Shown here: one piece after another, positions 31,710 to 39,107 of the stretch
Layout of the letters: each line of letters opens with the position of its first letter
Position numbering within the stretch: the first letter of the stretch is position 1
Assembly (NCBI GenBank): GCA_019468145.1
Contig: JAHXDM010000002.1
Coordinates: 1-64,000 of the forward strand
Source of the DNA: Rickettsia endosymbiont of Bradysia coprophila
Lineage (GTDB): Bacteria; Pseudomonadota; Alphaproteobacteria; Rickettsiales; Rickettsiaceae
Direction: 5' to 3'
Length of the DNA stretch: 64,000 nucleotides
Notes under the pieces: generated by a model
Seen by the model: only the letters and a program-made list of their open reading frames with translations
What the model was told of the DNA's origin: nothing
Database searches by the model: none
Made by a program: the position numbers and the translations under genes

Positions 31710-32964
31710 TATCTTTTACATCAGTGTTATTGAGTTCAATTATTACTTGATTTTGCCCTTGTTTAGGTAAAACTTGGTAAAGTAGACCACAATTTTTTAT
31801 TAAATCAAAGATTTTTTGGCTATCAAGAATATAAAAATTTCCTGTATGTTCGAATATATCTTTGGACCAAGTAGCCATATGTGTTTCATTAGCAGAGAAG
31901 GAATCATAAGTGAATATGATATTTTGCTCTGAAAAATTTACTGTAATTTTTTTAATGTGCGTACCACCTCTCATAAAATAAAGGATATTATAAAATAAAC
32001 TCATTAAGATTTGTTCTACAGCATTGAGTCCGCATTTTACAGGTATAAAATCCACAGAAGAAGTTATTTGCAACTCAAACTTGTATCTATAACGGGTTGT
32101 ATAAGACAAAGCACATGTTTTCATATTTCGTGCAACTGCAGCTATATCTAAGTTGCTGATTTCATTGCTAGGCGATAAAGCAATTGGAAAATGATTTTGT
32201 TTATCTTTTAAGTAACATTGATTTATATAATTAATATTAAATTCTAACTCTTCATTAAGAGCATATAATTGATTTACTAATATAAGCTTTGTGATATATT
32301 TTCTAACCAAATATATTAAGATTGGAATCAACAATATAACCAATAATGCTGAAGCTAAGAATACTAATTGGATTTGATAAGTAAAATGTTCTGAAGATCT
32401 GTTAATATACTTTGAAGCCTTTGTTGGTAATAACTTAATAGTTAATATAGTATTTTTAGTAACATTCGAGTTTTTGACTGAGATAAATTCAATATCTTCT
32501 GCATTAGTTGCTAAAATACTATTGTTAAGTTTAAGTTGATAGTAAAAATTTGGTTCCAAAATATTATTTATTAATGAAATTAAAGGCTGCATATCAAAGA
32601 TTATTGACTTGCTACCTCTTGCTATTTTCAATATTGTTCCTGATAAAATAAAATCATTACCTATATTATTGTTAGATGCAGAAGAATTTGGAATTAATGT
32701 TAGGGTATTAATATCTGCTAACGGATTAAAAATTAGTTTAAGATCTCGTAATAATATATTAGATATACTATCTTGATAGGCATTAATAAAATGTTCTTCT
32801 TGACTTTTATGATTCTGAATAAGATAGAAATAAATTAAAATATCTAAAATAATAATAATACTAATTAAGATAATTACTGCCTGACAATACTTCCAATAAT
32901 ATTTATAAACATTACTAACATTCTCTATTATTTTACCATTTAAAGATTTTGTAGATTTAAACAT
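31675..32964 (-). CDS. Membrane sensor-like protein with degenerate histidine-kinase ATPase domain
   Basis: The protein has 429 residues. It has two membrane helices (about 28-50, IILISIIIILDILIYFYLI, and about 200-222, LVFLASALLVILLIPILIYL) around a 150-residue extracytoplasmic domain. The C-terminus resembles a HATPase: VEQILMSLFYNILYFMRGG looks like an N box, but the key Asn is shifted and no DxGxG is seen (IIFTYDSFSAN instead). No HisKA His box is visible. It is probably a sensor that signals without phosphotransfer. It is encoded just upstream of, and overlapping, the NB-ARC gene, so the two probably act together. Confidence 0.65.
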   Translation of the reverse strand: MFKSTKSLNGKIIENVSNVYKYYWKYCQAVIILISIIIILDILIYFYLIQNHKSQEEHFINAYQDSISNILLRDLKLIFNPLADINTLTLIPNSSASNNNIGNDFILSGTILKIARGSKSIIFDMQPLISLINNILEPNFYYQLKLNNSILATNAEDIEFISVKNSNVTKNTILTIKLLPTKASKYINRSSEHFTYQIQLVFLASALLVILLIPILIYLVRKYITKLILVNQLYALNEELEFNINYINQCYLKDKQNHFPIALSPSNEISNLDIAAVARNMKTCALSYTTRYRYKFELQITSSVDFIPVKCGLNAVEQILMSLFYNILYFMRGGTHIKKITVNFSEQNIIFTYDSFSANETHMATWSKDIFEHTGNFYILDSQKIFDLIKNCGLLYQVLPKQGQNQVIIELNNTDVKDNVVKFNKKSKN

Positions 32965-32985
32965 TTTAAATATTGCCTAATCAAA

Positions 32986-34476
32986 TTACCCCAAATATTT
33001 TTGTTCTAAATAATTTAAAAATATATCAGGGTTAATTTGGTTTTGACCTGTGGCATCTTGCAATAACTGGTTAGTAGCTTTTAAAGAACCAAAACTTCTA
33101 ATATTTTTGTTCAAAAACTGATTTAAATTCCCAAAGTTTCCTATCATAATTTCTTGACCTATTTGCGGATAAAGCTCTTGCGTACTTTTCATTAACATAC
33201 TGGCTATAATAGCTCCATTAACATAAGCAGGGAAATACCCAAAACTACCCATTGGCCAGTGAATATCCTGCAAGCAACCTTGCCTATCTGAATCAGGAGT
33301 AAGACCTAAATATTCCTGCATTTTCTGGTTCCAATAAAAAGGTAATTCATCTAAGGTTAGATCATTATTGATTAATGCTTCTTCAATTTCATATCTTAAT
33401 ATTACATGCAGTGGATAGGCGACTTCATCAGCATCAACCCTAATAAAACTTCGTTTAACCCTGGTAGTTAATTTATAAAGATTCTCACTAGAATACTCTG
33501 GTCCTTGAAAAACAAACTCATCTCTCAGAAGCTTAGCCAAGAATTCCATAAATTCTTTAGATCTTCCTACCTGCATCTCCATAAATAGCGACTGACTTTC
33601 ATGAATTGCCATACCTTTAGCTTTGCCAACAAACTGATTTTTATAATTAATAGGTAAGTTTTGTTCGTATAAGCCATGGCCTGTTTCATGAATAACTCCC
33701 ATAAGCCCAGAGAGCAAATTATTCTCATCATAACGAGTAGTTAATCTTATATCATAAGGAGTACCACCACAAAAAGGATGGGTTGCTTCATCAAGTCTAC
33801 CTTGATTTAAATCAAATTCCATGATTTGCATTAATTTTTTAGCTATTAGTTTTTGTTGGTCTATACTAACCTTTTTGCTAAGAGGAATAATGGTTTGACT
33901 TTGTTGCTTATCAATGACTCTTTGAATTAAATTAGGTAACTTATTTTTCAGAACAGCAAAAATCTCTTTAATTTCACTAGCTTGCCTACCAGGATCATAT
34001 TCATCAACTAAAGCATCATAGAGGGAGCAATTAAATCTTTGAGATTGAACCTTCGCTATTTCTTGAACACAATCTAATACTGTTTGGAGATAAGGTTTTA
34101 GCTTAGCATAATCATTGTCTCGCCTTGCTTGTCGCCACACTAATTCCGACTGCGTTGTAGAAGAAACAAATCTTGCATGTAAATTATCATCTATACACAA
34201 AGCTTTTTCTACTATTTTGTCAATTTCTCTTAAGTTAGCTAATTGCCACTGATTTAATTGATCTGATTCCTCTTGTACTTGTTCGAGTAAATCAGTAATT
34301 TTATTAGATTTTAACTTCCGCTGAACAATTAAGCTAAGAGTAGTAATTTCTTGTTCTCTACTGTTAGCAGCTCCTGCAGGCATATTAGTTGCCACATCCC
34401 ACTGTAATAAATTAATAACATTGTTGATTTGGCAGATCTGTTCTATTTCTTTTTCTAATTGTAGGTAATTTTTCAT
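32986..34476 (-). CDS. Carboxypeptidase Taq (M32 metallopeptidase)
   Basis: The protein has 496 residues, the typical M32 length. The zinc motif HETGH sits in GVIHETGHGLYEQNLP at about residue 265, with the downstream Glu in GMAIHESQSLFMEMQ. M32 enzymes remove C-terminal amino acids from peptides in the cytoplasm, useful for recycling host peptides. It shows no damage, unlike nearly everything around it, and is the best candidate for core chromosome in this window. It is close to the tRNA-Asp fragment, which supports a chromosome/element boundary near 34.5-35 kb. Confidence 0.93.
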   Translation of the reverse strand: MKNYLQLEKEIEQICQINNVINLLQWDVATNMPAGAANSREQEITTLSLIVQRKLKSNKITDLLEQVQEESDQLNQWQLANLREIDKIVEKALCIDDNLHARFVSSTTQSELVWRQARRDNDYAKLKPYLQTVLDCVQEIAKVQSQRFNCSLYDALVDEYDPGRQASEIKEIFAVLKNKLPNLIQRVIDKQQSQTIIPLSKKVSIDQQKLIAKKLMQIMEFDLNQGRLDEATHPFCGGTPYDIRLTTRYDENNLLSGLMGVIHETGHGLYEQNLPINYKNQFVGKAKGMAIHESQSLFMEMQVGRSKEFMEFLAKLLRDEFVFQGPEYSSENLYKLTTRVKRSFIRVDADEVAYPLHVILRYEIEEALINNDLTLDELPFYWNQKMQEYLGLTPDSDRQGCLQDIHWPMGSFGYFPAYVNGAIIASMLMKSTQELYPQIGQEIMIGNFGNLNQFLNKNIRSFGSLKATNQLLQDATGQNQINPDIFLNYLEQKYLG

Positions 34477-34966
34477 ATATAGTAACGTAATGATAATGGT
34501 TTCATGGATATTATATATAATACTAAATTACTTTGGTTTTATATAATGAATTAAACTCTTAATGTATATAAGCATTTTTATCTTACTGCTACAACTTTGT
34601 TGTAACTTTTCCAATTTTCACTTAATTGTTCTTAACATTTTACACGAAGGGCTATAAATTTTAGTATGATTTTATCGTAATGTTTATTAGCTAATATTGT
34701 AAAACAATATATTAATAAATAATGAGGGGATAAAATTGTGTTTCTTAATAATTTTATGCTGCATATATGCTGCTTTAATTCCAAAGTATGGCAATACTAT
34801 GAATAAATATTGACAGATAATACCATTTTGCCTACACTTCAAATTTATAATTTTAATAATAGGAAAAATGCCATGAGTGTTCAGGCTGAAGCAGTCGAAA
34901 GAAAAGGAAATAATGTTATTTTTATGCTTTATAGCAAATTAAAAACTGCAATAAAAACACAACCAT
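34477..34966. other. Intergenic stretch before the tRNA fragment
   Basis: No gene is supported here. It includes the promoter side of the M32 gene and a sequence with the motif ATGCTGCATATATGCTGC at about 34756-34773. That motif resembles the repeats just upstream of the rep genes. An apparent ORF starting at 34810 runs through the tRNA fragment and is not credible. Confidence 0.5.
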
Positions 34967-35015
34967 CTGCCTGTCACGCAGAAGGTCGCGGGTTCGAGTC
35001 CCGTCACTCCCGCCA
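34967..35015 (+). tRNA. 3' part of tRNA-Asp(GTC), probable attachment site
   Basis: The sequence CTGCCTGTCACGCAG (anticodon arm with GTC), followed by a T arm GGGTTCGAGTCCC and an end CTCCCGCCA matches the 3' half of a bacterial tRNA-Asp. The 5' half (acceptor strand, D arm) is absent: upstream bases are AT-rich and do not pair. It is therefore a partial gene, as left at one end of an element that integrates into a tRNA gene. Rep lies 139 bp downstream. Confidence 0.8.
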
Positions 35016-35061
35016 GTTCCCCTTCAGCTTTTCAAGATTTTGTGATTTTCTCCAAAATTCC

Positions 35062-35082
35062 ATATGCTGGCTATATGCTGCT
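35062..35082 (+). repeat. Iteron-like direct repeat before rep
   Basis: Two copies of ATATGCTG lie 10-11 bp apart, one helical turn. The same paired motif precedes the second rep copy (58455-58477). A related sequence lies at 34756-34773. The position upstream of a replication initiator suggests Rep binding sites. Confidence 0.45.
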
Positions 35083-35153
35083 CAGGCTAGCCAAAATAGT
35101 AGCTATAATTGCTCGCAAACCCTTGCTGGATCTGATATTCAGACGGAGGGATT

Positions 35154-36183
35154 ATGCAGCAATTAGTCAACTTTCCTTCCACTCCCCATATTTCTACCTG
35201 TAGTAACAATGCTACTATCTTTTATAATTTCGTCGGTAATTTTGTCCCACCAGAGTGGCGTGATCTTAAAGGTAGCCACAATAAAGCTTTAAGTAAGACT
35301 GCTAAACAATTATTGTCGCTAGTAGTTTTTCGGTTGCAGGTTTGTCATAATAGTGGTAACCGTCTGCAAGAAGATGAATTGCAAGAATCTTATCATTTCT
35401 TTGAGCAATCACTAGGTGTTTGTCAAAGGCGTATTAGGCAATGCATGCTTGAATTGCAGGAAGGTGGTTTTATTTCTTTATATAATGCAACTGTAGTTAA
35501 GCAACATGTTAAATGTCGAAATACTCCTTGTATAAAATTAGTAAAAAATTTTCAGCCTTACCCGAAAAAATTTTCAGGTGAAGCTGAAAGAAATTTCAGC
35601 CACACAATATTATAGATATTAATAATAAATCTAATATATCTAGATCTACCGAATCTGAGATTTTAAAAAATGTTCCTGAAGAAAATGAGCCAGTCCAGTC
35701 ACCAGAGCAAAAATTCCCCCAAGAGCAAATAGAGCAGCATCAAGAACAAGTAGAACCGTCACTAACAGCATCCTGTCAAGCATCACAAGGAACTCTTCTT
35801 CCTAGGGAGAGACAAGCAGAAGAGCGGATTCGCAACATTGAGGATTGGACTAAAAAGGCTTACCCAGCTGAAACAACGTTAGCTGCTAGCCTTACATCTG
35901 TGATACAGACAATGTCTGATTTCAGCGCTAGTGAGATGGCAGTATCACCTTACTCTACCACTTCAGTGCCTGACAGCAATAAGGGCTGGTTCAAAAAGAA
36001 CAGATTAGCAGATTTTCATCCATTAACTGAGGAAGATGCGAATTTACTGCAGATTAGATCAAATCGGGAGTTTAACCTCAATTTTATCAACAAGCTGTTA
36101 TTGAAATTAGCAGATCAGTATCCTAATCATCAGTTTGGTAATAAAAAAGTGCTGCTGAACTATATGACTAAAGCCTTAGTGCA
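35154..36183 (+). pseudogene. DnaA-like replication initiator of the mobile element, frameshifted and cut by IS481
   Basis: The N-terminal part (35154-35615) starts after GGAGGG, a good ribosome binding site, and contains a winged-helix-like region (ESYHFFEQSLGVCQRRIRQC). It stops at 35615. A second frame is open from 35588 to the IS at 36184 and carries a Gln/Glu/Pro-rich linker, then ADQYPNHQFGNKKVLLNYM, a C-terminal block typical of rickettsial plasmid/RAGE DnaA-like proteins. A one-base shift near 35590-35615 separates the two. The C-terminal 60 or so residues, present in the second copy, are removed by the IS. The family assignment rests on recalled similarity. Confidence 0.7.
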
Positions 36184-36689
36184 TGTAGAAGTCAAGATTT
36201 GATCTTACAGGCACTATAAATTTTGCACCTGATTGTCAGTTAAATTTTGACTGTCAGATATATATTCAAGGTACAAGATTTCATTATTCTTTTCAACAGC
36301 TAATTTTTTACTATCTTGAAAAGTTTGCATAGGGGTTTTACCATAACAATATTTTCCTGAATGTGGCCTTTCATGATTGTAATACTCTAACCAAATATCA
36401 AGATCTAGCTGTAAATCTTCAAGGGATGTATAAATCTTTTTTCGCATAGCTGTATCAAAGAATTCCTGTTTCATAGTTTTGTTAAAACGCTCACACATAC
36501 CATTGGTTTGAGACGAGTAAGCGCGAGTAACAGTATGTTCTATACCTTCGATGCTTAAGAATAACTCAAAAGCATGATGCTCTATATTGCCTTTATATTC
36601 GCTCCCCCAATCAGTAAGGATACGTAAGATAGGTATCCCTTGCTCCTCATACCATGGTAATATCCGATCATTGAGCATATCAGCACTTA
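36184..36689 (-). mobile_element. IS481-family fragment (3' part) fused to group II intron
   Basis: The outer terminal repeat is intact from 36184. The match to IS481 stops after CAGCACT at about 36689, at which point intron sequence begins. This fragment has the variant YEEQGIP instead of YEDQGIP, shared with the copies at 48640 and 55550, and a change to LTDWGSEY. About 500 of 1202 bp remain. Confidence 0.9.
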
Positions 36690-37155
36690 AATGATCATGC
36701 AATGCCTTAATTGCTGCATGACAGCTTCTTTGTACTCTAAATCCAAATGAACAGTCCAAAAATAAAGGCTCATATATGCTTTCAAGAATTCGCTGCATCA
36801 TCTTTTGTACCAGCTTATCTTCTAAATTGCTAATCCCTAAATTACGAACCGCTCCTGCTTTACCTTCCTTAGGGATGGATACTTGACGTATTACCCCAGG
36901 TCGATAACTCATTTGCTTCATATTAGCTATTAGCTTCTTTAGATTGCCGTCCAAGTTTTCGCCATAACTTTTCTTATCTACTCCGTCTATCCCTACTGCT
37001 TTACTACCATCTAATTGGTGGTAACATGCTTTTAAAGATTCTTCATTGAAGTGGTGCATCAAACACCTGAACTCCTTTGTTGATTCCTTTCGGGACAGCC
37101 AAGCTATCCTTGCCAATTTCGTATCCGTTACTGTTTGAGTTTCCGTTGTACTCAT
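36214..37155 (-). CDS. Chimeric ORF: group II intron reverse transcriptase N-terminus fused to transposase C-terminus
   Basis: This is one uninterrupted frame of 313 residues. Residues 1-156 are a group II intron RT start (GSKAVGIDGVDKKSYGENL, YRPGVIRQVSIPKEGKAGAVR, CSFGFRVQRSCHAAIKAL), covering the first RT blocks but not the YADD site. The remainder is IS481 transposase from SADMLNDR to its natural end, with D2 and E but without D1. Neither half can be catalytic. The in-frame join is most likely accidental. Confidence 0.85.
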   Translation of the reverse strand: MSTTETQTVTDTKLARIAWLSRKESTKEFRCLMHHFNEESLKACYHQLDGSKAVGIDGVDKKSYGENLDGNLKKLIANMKQMSYRPGVIRQVSIPKEGKAGAVRNLGISNLEDKLVQKMMQRILESIYEPLFLDCSFGFRVQRSCHAAIKALHDHLSADMLNDRILPWYEEQGIPILRILTDWGSEYKGNIEHHAFELFLSIEGIEHTVTRAYSSQTNGMCERFNKTMKQEFFDTAMRKKIYTSLEDLQLDLDIWLEYYNHERPHSGKYCYGKTPMQTFQDSKKLAVEKNNEILYLEYISDSQNLTDNQVQNL

Positions 37156-37731
37156 AACGTCTCCTTGTTAAGGTTGAATTTACCTACCGGCCTTCCCTCC
37201 ATTGGCATTACCCAACTTCAATAGTAATATGCCGGATCTGACTTCCTTATCACCTTTTTAACTTCCTCGCTTTTATACTTGTCCGCTGATACTTCTTGAA
37301 GCAGAAGAATGATAAGGATCTCCCAAGTTCACTTATAAACTTTAATAACATGCTGTGCTCTTCGACTCCGGGAACGTTACCTTTGTCTCCCCTTTATTGA
37401 CAAAGATAATTTTGTCTTCTGGTATCTTGACACCATCAACCATTCCTCATTTGTGTTTAACGGAGCTCAATCGCTTCAACCTTTCAGCTTACAGCCTATT
37501 ATTTCTCTGTCTACGCTTAACTATATTTGTTACCACTTATAGCTCAAGACTCAATACCAAGTGTATTGGGTTATATAGTCAATTAACTTGAGGTAGGGAC
37601 GGAATCGATTCGTTGCTTACCTAGTAGTTCTAAGCTTTAAGCCTCGCTCCTAGTCCCTAATTCATCTTAATTTACTATACTTCTTGTATAGCTCTCTCAG
37701 CTATTAGTTTATAAGCGCTTCCTTGGCGCAC
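36690..37731 (-). mobile_element. Group II intron remnant (5' part), 3' domains missing
   Basis: On the minus strand the intron starts GTGCGCC at 37731, matching the GTGYG consensus of group II 5' ends. About 575 bp of structured non-coding sequence (domains I-IV) then lead to the RT start at 37155. The RT is cut after about 156 residues, and domains V-VI are absent, replaced by IS481. The upstream side is the conserved leader of the kinase-like gene, so the intron landed close to that leader. Confidence 0.75.
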
Positions 37732-37999
37732 CAAGATTATCACTGTATTGTTTTGAGTGTTTTTAGAAATATAATTTCCTAGATGTCTCTAATTTGCAGC
37801 GCTTTAGAGTTGTTGGTAAAATCTGTACAGAGTGCTTTCAAAATCCTCTGTACTCCTCATACTAATGGTGATATCTCTGCTGATTAGATACTTGCGCTAA
37901 TGCAGTATTAAGCACAGAGGTTAAATTAAAAACTACAAAATTTTAACGTATTAACCTCTGTGTTACCCATTGGTTTAACCCAAACAGTACAGGAATAGT
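37732..37999 (+). promoter_or_regulatory. Conserved leader of the kinase-like gene with paired inverted repeats
   Basis: The leader (37732-37999) is conserved, on the opposite strand, before the second copy at 55051-55320. It has two inverted repeats: GTACAGAG/CTCTGTAC at 37825-37832 and 37846-37853, and CACAGAGGTTAA/TTAACCTCTGTG at 37913-37924 and 37951-37962 (12 bp perfect, 26-base loop). The shared ACAGAG core and conservation in a long non-coding stretch suggest an operator or structured leader RNA. Confidence 0.5.
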
Positions 38000-38965
38000 A
38001 TGACAGATAATGTTAAAAATCAACAACAAGATCAAGAGCAAATTGCAGAAAAGAGCTGGATTGTTAAACTCGCTCCAATATTTGCTACACTAATTCCAGC
38101 ATCTGAGCTTACAGCTGACGTAAGTGATGACCACGGACATTATGTGGATATTACTAAATATACAAACTTACAATTAGACTTACAAGCAACAAAAGAAAAA
38201 TTACAAACAGCTGAACTAATTACAATAAATTTGCTCAAGAATATTGGTAATAATATTCGCACCCCTGGTAAGGAAATTTTTGCGCAATTAGTTACGCTTT
38301 ATGAGTGGGAGCAAAATCCTGAAACAAAAAATCATTTGGCTAGTATTATGGAGGCGGCTAAAGATTTGCTCAATTCCTCTAATAATCTATATGAGTTTCT
38401 GCAATGTTATATAGGGCTCACTTCTATAGCTTTAAAAGAATTTAATCCTAAAAAATTAATAGAACAATCTATAGAAAAAGCCACACCAGCCGCATTGTAT
38501 AAGGGGATAAGATTAGTATCGAATATTCATTATGAGATGCCAGAGGTTTTGGTAGGTGATCATTACCGATTGCAAGCAATATTGGATCAGCTAATTGGCA
38601 ACAGTATTAAATTTACTGAAGAAGGTATGGTTGTAATTACTGCTAATTTATTTCCTGCAAGAAGTTTTAAAGATAACCATGATTTTGATGCTTTAGAGCA
38701 AGATAATAGAGATCGGATATTGCAATTTATTGTTCACGATACTGGTATTGGCATTTCAAAAGAAAAACAACACCATATTGGTGAAGAGCTCGGCAGTCCT
38801 AGTTCTGCTACACAGTGTAAAGAGCTAGGTTTAGGGTTAATATTTGTTAAGCAACTGATCCACGAAATGAACGGTACAATTGAATTATCAAGTGAAGAAG
38901 GAAAAACTACTACTGTTGAGTGCAAAATACCGGTGAAATTGCTAAACAGTATTGATTCTGAGTAG
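38000..38965 (+). CDS. Histidine-kinase-like protein lacking the phospho-acceptor His (intact copy)
   Basis: The protein has 321 residues and no membrane segment or signal peptide. A coiled coil (about 55-80) leads to a HisKA-like helix in which the usual SHExRTP box reads GNNIRTP: the His position is N84. The ATPase domain is complete: N box with N201 (LIGNSIKFTEEG), G1 HDTGIGIS (D247, G249, G251) and G2 LGLGLIFVKQL. It can plausibly bind ATP but not autophosphorylate on His. Downstream, 142 bp away and with a 13-bp hairpin between, lies the ATPase/nuclease gene. The pair occurs three times in this window. Confidence 0.8.
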   Translation: MTDNVKNQQQDQEQIAEKSWIVKLAPIFATLIPASELTADVSDDHGHYVDITKYTNLQLDLQATKEKLQTAELITINLLKNIGNNIRTPGKEIFAQLVTLYEWEQNPETKNHLASIMEAAKDLLNSSNNLYEFLQCYIGLTSIALKEFNPKKLIEQSIEKATPAALYKGIRLVSNIHYEMPEVLVGDHYRLQAILDQLIGNSIKFTEEGMVVITANLFPARSFKDNHDFDALEQDNRDRILQFIVHDTGIGISKEKQHHIGEELGSPSSATQCKELGLGLIFVKQLIHEMNGTIELSSEEGKTTTVECKIPVKLLNSIDSE

Positions 38966-38975
38966 TGAGACTACA

Positions 38976-39010
38976 ATATTGCTGTAAGCCTTACAAACTT
39001 ACAGCAATAT
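38976..39010 (+). repeat. Conserved hairpin between kinase-like and nuclease genes (copy 1)
   Basis: ATATTGCTGTAAG and CTTACAGCAATAT pair perfectly over 13 bp with a 9-base loop (CCTTACAAA). It is preserved in the other two copies as an 11-bp stem (53163-53193 and 62727-62757). No T tract follows, so it is a weak candidate for an intrinsic terminator. It may attenuate or stabilise the transcript. Confidence 0.65.
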
Positions 39011-39029
39011 ATTATTTGTTTAAATGTAC

Positions 39030-39058
39030 TTAGTGATCCAACTTATTTATGTTATAAT
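39030..39058 (+). promoter_or_regulatory. Possible promoter of the ATPase/nuclease gene
   Basis: TATAAT at 39053-39058 is a perfect -10 box. TTAGTG at 39030-39035 is a poor -35, 17 bp upstream. The region is largely kept before the third copy (about 62803-62815, TATAATTTG). The gene starts 50 bp downstream at 39108. Confidence 0.35.
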
Positions 39059-39107
39059 TTCTTATACTTTAAAGATCTACAGTAATTCTTAAATATAATC
39101 AACTAAT

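Noticed and set aside
34810-35166. A 118-codon ORF on the plus strand
   Set aside because: It runs through the tRNA-Asp fragment and the rep promoter region, and its translation resembles no protein.
37355-37591. 78-codon plus-strand ORF in the intron region
   Set aside because: It lies antisense to structured group II intron sequence and has no homology that I recognise.
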